Below are positions 59,492 to 64,000 of a stretch of DNA of 64,000 nt, in pieces. The translations under genes and the position numbers were made by a program. The stretch is from TMED14 sp003507115 (GTDB taxonomy: Bacteria > Bacteroidota > Bacteroidia > Flavobacteriales > Schleiferiaceae). The notes under the pieces were generated by a model. It had not been told where the DNA came from. It was given only the letters and a program-made list of their open reading frames with translations, and did no database searches. The stretch's first letter is position 1, and each line of letters opens with the position of its first letter. The DNA is taken from assembly GCA_943787925.1 (NCBI GenBank), contig CALSOH010000002.1, forward strand, positions 124,001 through 188,000, read 5' to 3'.

Positions 59492-60832
59492 ATGGGGCTT
59501 TCTGGAAAATCTGTTGCGTTTCACACCCTGGGCTGCAAGCTAAACTTTGCCGAGTCCAGCACGATCTCCCGTGATCTCCAGGCGGCGGGTATGCACTTGG
59601 TAGATTTGAACAAAGGGGCCGATGTCGTCGTGATCAATACCTGCTCCGTCACCAACCAAGCGGACGTAGAATGCCGCGCCGTCGTGCGCAAAGCCCTGCG
59701 CGCCAATGACCAAGCCTTTGTCGTCGTAACTGGCTGCTACGCGCAGCTTCGCCCCTCAGAGATTGCCGCCATGGAAGGCGTGGACCTCGTCGTTGGGGCC
59801 CAGGAAAAATTGCACTTGCGCAAATTCCTCACCGACCTCAGCAAACAGTCCGAAGCCCAAATCCATTCCTGCGACATTCAAGCCGTGGAGCAATACCAGG
59901 CAGCGTATAGCTTTGGTGACCGCACACGCGCCTTTCTCAAGGTCCAAGACGGCTGCGACTACAAATGCACCTATTGCACCATTCCCATGGCCCGTGGCGT
60001 GAGCCGTTCGGCCCCTCTCGATCAAGCGGTGGCCCAAGCACGGGCACTGGTCAAGAAGGGGGTGCAGGAGGTCGTGCTCACGGGAGTAAACATCGGGGAC
60101 TACGGCAAAGGAGAGTTGGGTAACAAGCGGCACGACCACCGATTTATCGATCTGCTCCTTGCACTCGATGAAGTCGATGGATTGGACCGGATTCGAATCT
60201 CGAGCATTGAACCCAACTTGTTGAACCAAGAAGTCATCGACTTTGTCTCCGGAAGCCAGCGCTTTGTCCCACACTTTCACATCCCGTTGCAAAGCGGAAA
60301 CAATGAGATCTTGGGCTTGATGAAGCGCCGGTATCAGCGTGAGCTCTATCAGGAACGCGTGGAGGCCATCCTCGCACGGCATCCCGATGCCTGCATTGGG
60401 GTGGACGTCATTGTAGGCTTCCCCGGTGAAACCGAGGACCACTTTCTCGACACCTACCAGTTCTTGCAAAACTTGCCCATTGGCTACCTGCACGTGTTCA
60501 CTTACTCGGAGCGCCCAGGCACCGAAGCCATCGATCTTCCCGGCGTCGTACCCCCTGTGGAACGCAAAGCCCGAAACCACCGGCTGCGCTTGCTGAGCGC
60601 CCAGAAGCAGAAAGCCTTTGCCCTCGCCCACGAAGGCAGTGTCCGACGTGTGCTCTGGGAGGATGCGGACCGCCAAGGCTACATGCAGGGCTACACCGAA
60701 AACTACATCCGGGTTTCGGCCCCCTTCGATACGCAACGCGCAGGAACCGTCGAACACATCGTGTTGGGTCCCTGGAATGCCCAGGATACCATGAGCGTTC
60801 AGTCCATCGTTCAACCCTCTGTGGCCTCATGA
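59492..60832 (+). CDS. mtaB: tRNA t6A37 methylthiotransferase MtaB
   Basis: A 446-residue radical-SAM enzyme converting t6A37 into ms2t6A37. N-terminal cluster cysteines C15 (HTLGCKLN), C51 (NTCSVT) and C82 (VVTGCYAQ); radical-SAM cluster C155, C159, C162 (GCDYKCTYC); C-terminal TRAM-like region. HTLGCKLNFAE marks the MtaB rather than the MiaB branch. It acts downstream of Sua5. Coupled to the next gene by ATGA. Confidence 0.94.
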   Translation: MGLSGKSVAFHTLGCKLNFAESSTISRDLQAAGMHLVDLNKGADVVVINTCSVTNQADVECRAVVRKALRANDQAFVVVTGCYAQLRPSEIAAMEGVDLVVGAQEKLHLRKFLTDLSKQSEAQIHSCDIQAVEQYQAAYSFGDRTRAFLKVQDGCDYKCTYCTIPMARGVSRSAPLDQAVAQARALVKKGVQEVVLTGVNIGDYGKGELGNKRHDHRFIDLLLALDEVDGLDRIRISSIEPNLLNQEVIDFVSGSQRFVPHFHIPLQSGNNEILGLMKRRYQRELYQERVEAILARHPDACIGVDVIVGFPGETEDHFLDTYQFLQNLPIGYLHVFTYSERPGTEAIDLPGVVPPVERKARNHRLRLLSAQKQKAFALAHEGSVRRVLWEDADRQGYMQGYTENYIRVSAPFDTQRAGTVEHIVLGPWNAQDTMSVQSIVQPSVAS

Positions 60833-61641
60833 GTTGGGGCGAGGCACAAAAAAGTGCAACCCGTGAATTGGTGCGCCAAGTAGGTGCATGGATTCAGGCC
60901 GAACGTCGCAATTTTGATCGGGATCAGGTCGAAACCAAAAGCCTCAATTCCCTGGTCAGCTATGTTGATCGCCAGGCAGAAATTTCTTTGATTCAAGGCC
61001 TTCAGGCCATTTTGCCAGATTCAGGATTTTTAGGGGAAGAGGGCGGCACCCAAGATTGGGTCGAAGGAGGATTCAATTGGGTAATTGATCCCTTGGATGG
61101 GACCACCAATTTTATTCATAATCTCCCACCGTATGCCATTTCGTTAGCCTTGATGGATGGAGATTCCTTGCGATGGGCTGCGGTGTACGAATTGGGTCAA
61201 GATCGGCTCTATTGGGCTGGACGTGGAGAGGGAGCGTTTTGCGACGATCGTCGGCTCTCCATCGCGCATGGCCCCACGATCGATCAGGGCCTCGTAGCGA
61301 CGGGCTTCCCCTACCATGATTTTGATGCCATGGAGGCCTACCTTCAGGTTCTCCGCGCTTGCTTTCAAGGGTCTCGAGGGGTGCGCCGTTTTGGTTCCGC
61401 CGCATCGGATCTCGCATGGGTCGCAGAGGGCCGATTTCAAGCGTTTTTTGAACATGGACTCGCCCCCTGGGATGTTGCGGCCGGGATTTTGTTAGTCCGC
61501 GAGGCCGGTGGCCATGTGGGCCATTTTCATGGAACGATGGTATCCGACCTGACCCTACTCCATGCCGGCCAAATCGTGGCGGGCAATCCACTTTCCCATG
61601 CGGCGTTAGAAGCATGGACAAAATTGTACTTTGAAGCATGA
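60829..61641 (+). CDS. Inositol monophosphatase family protein
   Basis: A 270-residue Mg-dependent sugar or nucleotide phosphatase: LGEEGG, VIDPLDGTTNF (metal-binding Asps) and the C-terminal APWDVAAGILLVREAGG are the family signatures. Substrates could be inositol phosphate or 3'-phosphoadenosine phosphates (CysQ-like); the sequence does not settle it. Overlaps both neighbours by 4 bases. Confidence 0.88.
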   Translation: MSWGEAQKSATRELVRQVGAWIQAERRNFDRDQVETKSLNSLVSYVDRQAEISLIQGLQAILPDSGFLGEEGGTQDWVEGGFNWVIDPLDGTTNFIHNLPPYAISLALMDGDSLRWAAVYELGQDRLYWAGRGEGAFCDDRRLSIAHGPTIDQGLVATGFPYHDFDAMEAYLQVLRACFQGSRGVRRFGSAASDLAWVAEGRFQAFFEHGLAPWDVAAGILLVREAGGHVGHFHGTMVSDLTLLHAGQIVAGNPLSHAALEAWTKLYFEA

Positions 61642-62219
61642 CTACGTTTGGCCTACAACTCATCGAAGAACCCCTGCATGGGGTGCTCCTCCTTGAACCT
61701 CGCATTCATGGCGATGCACGGGGATATTTTATGGAAACCTATCGGGACGAGGGCTCCATCTCCTGGGTTCAGGACAACGAGAGCATGAGCCACCGAGGGG
61801 TTCTGCGCGGTATGCATTTTCAGCGCCCCCCGCATGCCCAAGCCAAACTCGTATCGGTTGTTCAAGGATCGGTCTACGATGTCGTGGTTGACTTGCGCCC
61901 CGCGTCGCCCACCTACGGGAAGCATTTTGCCACCGTCTTGAGTGCGGAGAATCACCGCCGTCTGTTTATTCCCGCGGGCTTTGCCCATGGGTTCCTGACA
62001 TTGGCCGACCACAGCATTTTTCAATACAAATGCAGCGCGTTGTATGCCCCGGCCTCGGAGGGTGCGATCGATTACCGAGATGCCGACTTGGGCATTGATT
62101 GGACCCATGCGTGGGGCGAATCGCCCACCAACTTCCGTATTTCGGAGAAAGACCAACAGGGCATGGCCTTCGCCAGCTTTGATTCCCCTTTTGTTGGGCC
62201 AGAATACACCCCGGCATGA
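61638..62219 (+). CDS. rfbC: dTDP-4-dehydrorhamnose 3,5-epimerase
   Basis: A 193-residue cupin enzyme for dTDP-L-rhamnose synthesis. LLEPRIHGDARGYFMETY, the catalytic His in VLRGMHFQRPPHAQAKLV, VYDVVVDLR, FIPAGFAHGFL and YKCSALYAP are all RfbC motifs. Other rhamnose genes are not adjacent, an unusual isolated position. Overlaps both neighbours by 4 bases. Confidence 0.94.
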   Translation: MTTFGLQLIEEPLHGVLLLEPRIHGDARGYFMETYRDEGSISWVQDNESMSHRGVLRGMHFQRPPHAQAKLVSVVQGSVYDVVVDLRPASPTYGKHFATVLSAENHRRLFIPAGFAHGFLTLADHSIFQYKCSALYAPASEGAIDYRDADLGIDWTHAWGESPTNFRISEKDQQGMAFASFDSPFVGPEYTPA

Positions 62220-63148
62220 AACGAGCCCATCTCCACCTCGGGGCAGCAACCCTTCTCCTCCTCGGTCTCTGGGGCATTCCTGACCCAAGTACCCTGAGTG
62301 AGCGCTTGCACTTCCTGTCCGAACACAACCACACCCGATTGGTCCCTCTTCCCGAACAACTTGAATTGGCCGGGGAAGACGTTCCGCTGCACAGCGAGGA
62401 TGTCCAAGAACGTCTGAGCAAAGAACTACTTACCAACACCTACTGGCACAGCAATACCCTGCAGCTTCTGAAGCGAAGCAGCCGCTACCTCCCTACTATG
62501 GGGCGCATTTTGGAAGAGGAGGGCATTCCGCATGACTTTCTCTATCTGGCGGTGATCGAAAGTGGGCTCGCTCCGGTCGTTTCCCCCGCCGGAGCCGCGG
62601 GCTTCTGGCAGCTCATGCCGGGGACCGCGAAGGATTTGGGATTGACGGTGAACGACGAGGTAGACGAGCGCTACCACCTGGAAAAGAGCACGCGCGCGGC
62701 CGCCGCCTATTTGAGGTCCGCAAAAGAACGATTCGGGTCTTGGACGCTCGCCGCCGCGTCCTACAACATGGGCATGAGCGGGCTTCAGCGTCAAATGGAC
62801 CGCCAGGCCGAAAGTCAGTACTACGACCTCCTACTCAATGAAGAAACGAAGCGCTATGTCTTTCGCATTTTGGCCCTGAAATGCATCATGCAACAACCTC
62901 GGGCCTATGGTTTTGATCTGAGCCCGGCCGACTACGATGCGCCGTGGGATGATCGCCACGTGCCCGTCGACAGCGCCGTAGCGAGCTGGGGAGAATGGGC
63001 GCACCTATTTGGCTGGAGCTACAACGAACTCAAGCGCCACAATCCCTGGTTGCGCGAAGCTTTTTTGAGTGATCCGAAAGGAGACACTTTATGGGTGGCT
63101 GTTCCCGCTATCCCGAAACAACAAACATCCGGTTCGCCGACACGTTAA
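62216..63148 (+). CDS. Lytic transglycosylase (SLT domain)
   Basis: 310 residues: hydrophobic signal (HLGAATLLLLGLWGIP), a helical region and an SLT domain with catalytic Glu in YLAVIESGLAP, then GAAGFWQLMPGTAKDLGL and AAASYNMGMSGLQRQM. Cleaves peptidoglycan glycan strands with anhydro-muramic acid formation. MltD-like but without visible LysM repeats. Last gene before uvrA, 7 bp away. Confidence 0.9.
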   Translation: MKRAHLHLGAATLLLLGLWGIPDPSTLSERLHFLSEHNHTRLVPLPEQLELAGEDVPLHSEDVQERLSKELLTNTYWHSNTLQLLKRSSRYLPTMGRILEEEGIPHDFLYLAVIESGLAPVVSPAGAAGFWQLMPGTAKDLGLTVNDEVDERYHLEKSTRAAAAYLRSAKERFGSWTLAAASYNMGMSGLQRQMDRQAESQYYDLLLNEETKRYVFRILALKCIMQQPRAYGFDLSPADYDAPWDDRHVPVDSAVASWGEWAHLFGWSYNELKRHNPWLREAFLSDPKGDTLWVAVPAIPKQQTSGSPTR

Positions 63149-63155
63149 CAAGGCT

Positions 63156-64000
63156 ATGGCTGGAAAAATAGAAATCCTCGGTGCCCGAGAGCACAACCTT
63201 CATGGCATTGACGTCACCATTCCTCGGGAAGCCCTCGTCGTCATTACGGGATTGAGTGGAAGCGGCAAGTCCTCCTTGGCCTTCGACACGCTCTATGCGG
63301 AAGGACAACGTCGGTACATGGAAACGTTCTCCAGCTATGCCCGGCAGTTTTTGGGCAGCATGGAGCGACCCGATGTAGACCGAATCGATGGTTTAAGTCC
63401 CGTCATTGCCATCGAGCAAAAGACCACCAATCGCAATCCGCGATCCACCGTCGGCACCGTGACCGAGGTCTATGATTTCTTGCGCCTTCTTTTCGCGCGC
63501 ACCTCCACAGCCTATTCGCTCGCAACGAATGAACCCATGGTCAGCTACACGGACGATGAAATCCGACAGCAAATCATAGCAAGATTTCTGGGACGCCGCA
63601 TGGCTTTACTTGCTCCCGTCGTCAAATCGAGAAAAGGACATTACCGCGAACTCTTTGAGACGATGGCAAAGCAGGGCTATTTGCGCGCCCGTATTGATGG
63701 AACATGGACGGACATCACCCGGGGTCTCAAACTCGACCGATACAAAACCCATGACATTGAAATTGTCATTGACCGCCTCGTCGTGGAGGAGTCCAGTGAA
63801 GAGCGTATCAAGAAGAGCATTGTCACGGCCATGCGCTTAGGAAAAGGGAATATCCTCGTCGCCGATTATGACAGTGAGGAAATTGTGCACTTCAGCCGGC
63901 ATTTGATGTGTCCCACCACCGGTGTTTCCTATCCCGAACCGGAACCCAATAGCTTCAGTTTTAACTCCCCCAAAGGCGCATGTCCCCGATGCCATGGCTT
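63156..64000 (+). CDS. uvrA: Excinuclease ABC subunit A (second paralogue), 3' truncated
   Basis: The first 281 codons, cut by the window end. It opens KIEILGAREHNLHGID, Walker A GLSGSGKSS, AEGQRRYMETFSSYARQFL, EQKTTNRNPRSTVGTVTEVYDFLRLLF, and reaches the first zinc pair CPRC. Also UvrA-like and only 16 kb from the end of the first copy. Both copies keep the ATP site; they are diverged paralogues, not a recent duplication. Confidence 0.93.
   Translation, partial: MAGKIEILGAREHNLHGIDVTIPREALVVITGLSGSGKSSLAFDTLYAEGQRRYMETFSSYARQFLGSMERPDVDRIDGLSPVIAIEQKTTNRNPRSTVGTVTEVYDFLRLLFARTSTAYSLATNEPMVSYTDDEIRQQIIARFLGRRMALLAPVVKSRKGHYRELFETMAKQGYLRARIDGTWTDITRGLKLDRYKTHDIEIVIDRLVVEESSEERIKKSIVTAMRLGKGNILVADYDSEEIVHFSRHLMCPTTGVSYPEPEPNSFSFNSPKGACPRCHG

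Noticed and set aside
1..64000. tRNA or rRNA genes
   Set aside because: Intergenic gaps are mostly under 100 bp and none shows cloverleaf arms, a T-loop box or rRNA sequence.

Overview
This window is a gene-dense chromosomal segment from a member of the Bacteroidota. The evidence is a T9SS C-terminal sorting domain, a T9SS plug protein, DUF5606, a bacillithiol enzyme (BshA) with its YtxJ partner, a complete Na+-translocating NQR operon followed by apbE, and promoters of the form TAnnTTTG. Base composition looks G+C-rich by eye, which is high for Flavobacteriales; placement below phylum is not possible from this window. Almost everything is housekeeping. I see no prophage, CRISPR array, insertion sequence or tRNA/rRNA gene.

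Layout. 1-2 kb: 5'-truncated TauE exporter, ZIP metal transporter, thiol peroxidase. 2-9.1 kb (minus): two stacked units, def/TPR lipoprotein/DUF5606/mazG with sixA behind it, then ppk1/ppx/CBM20-esterase lipoprotein (polyphosphate). 9.1-16.8 kb (mostly plus): ruvX, dapD, cca, a pRiA4b-ORF3-like gene, miaA, lpxK, gatB and a lipoprotein. 16.9-21.5 kb (minus): a large T9SS-exported Asp-box protein, lipA, ytxJ and a 42-residue lipoprotein. 21.5-24.2 kb (plus): ung, rmuC, rlmB. 24.26-24.42 kb: an octamer/hairpin repeat array. 24.4-27.0 kb (minus): valS, split by a single-base frameshift. 27.1-30.1 kb (plus): a DUF1573 protein, an aminotransferase, murB and a small membrane protein. 30.1-30.4 kb: a 17-copy octamer array and related repeats. 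30.4-37.4 kb (minus): nqrABCDEF-apbE. 37.5-39.7 kb (plus): T9SS plug protein and sua5. 39.7-41.2 kb (minus): tatC-lptB. 41.3-43.5 kb: recQ. 43.7-44.3 kb (minus): ECF sigma factor. 44.4-47.2 kb: uvrA. 47.4-53.1 kb (minus): a GH3/beta-lactamase fusion, a MORN-like protein, bshA, SUI1 and an rRNA/tRNA methyltransferase. 53.2-57.8 kb (plus): a small membrane protein, mutL, two rhomboids and an EEP hydrolase. 57.8-59.45 kb (minus): a peptide-type solute-binding lipoprotein. 59.5-64 kb (plus): mtaB, an inositol monophosphatase family gene, rfbC, a lytic transglycosylase and a second uvrA cut by the window end.

Functional links: NqrB and NqrC carry covalent-FMN attachment motifs and the flavin transferase ApbE is encoded last in the same operon. 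Ppk1 and Ppx make and degrade polyphosphate from overlapping genes. BshA and YtxJ belong to bacillithiol metabolism. MutL, RecQ, RmuC, Ung, RuvX and two UvrA paralogues make the window rich in DNA repair. MiaA, MtaB, Sua5, Cca, RlmB and a second SpoU-type enzyme make it rich in RNA modification; Sua5 makes the t6A that MtaB thiomethylates.

The most striking non-gene signals are these: (i) at least a dozen genes have a TAnnTTTG-type -7 promoter element ending only 4-7 bases before the start codon, which implies leaderless mRNAs; (ii) there is a family of 8-bp intergenic repeats combined with GAA-loop hairpins, abutting stop codons; (iii) valS has a frameshift in an A5 run; (iv) a full -33/-7 promoter behind uvrA could drive a small RNA. 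Most operon junctions are 4-base ATGA overlaps.
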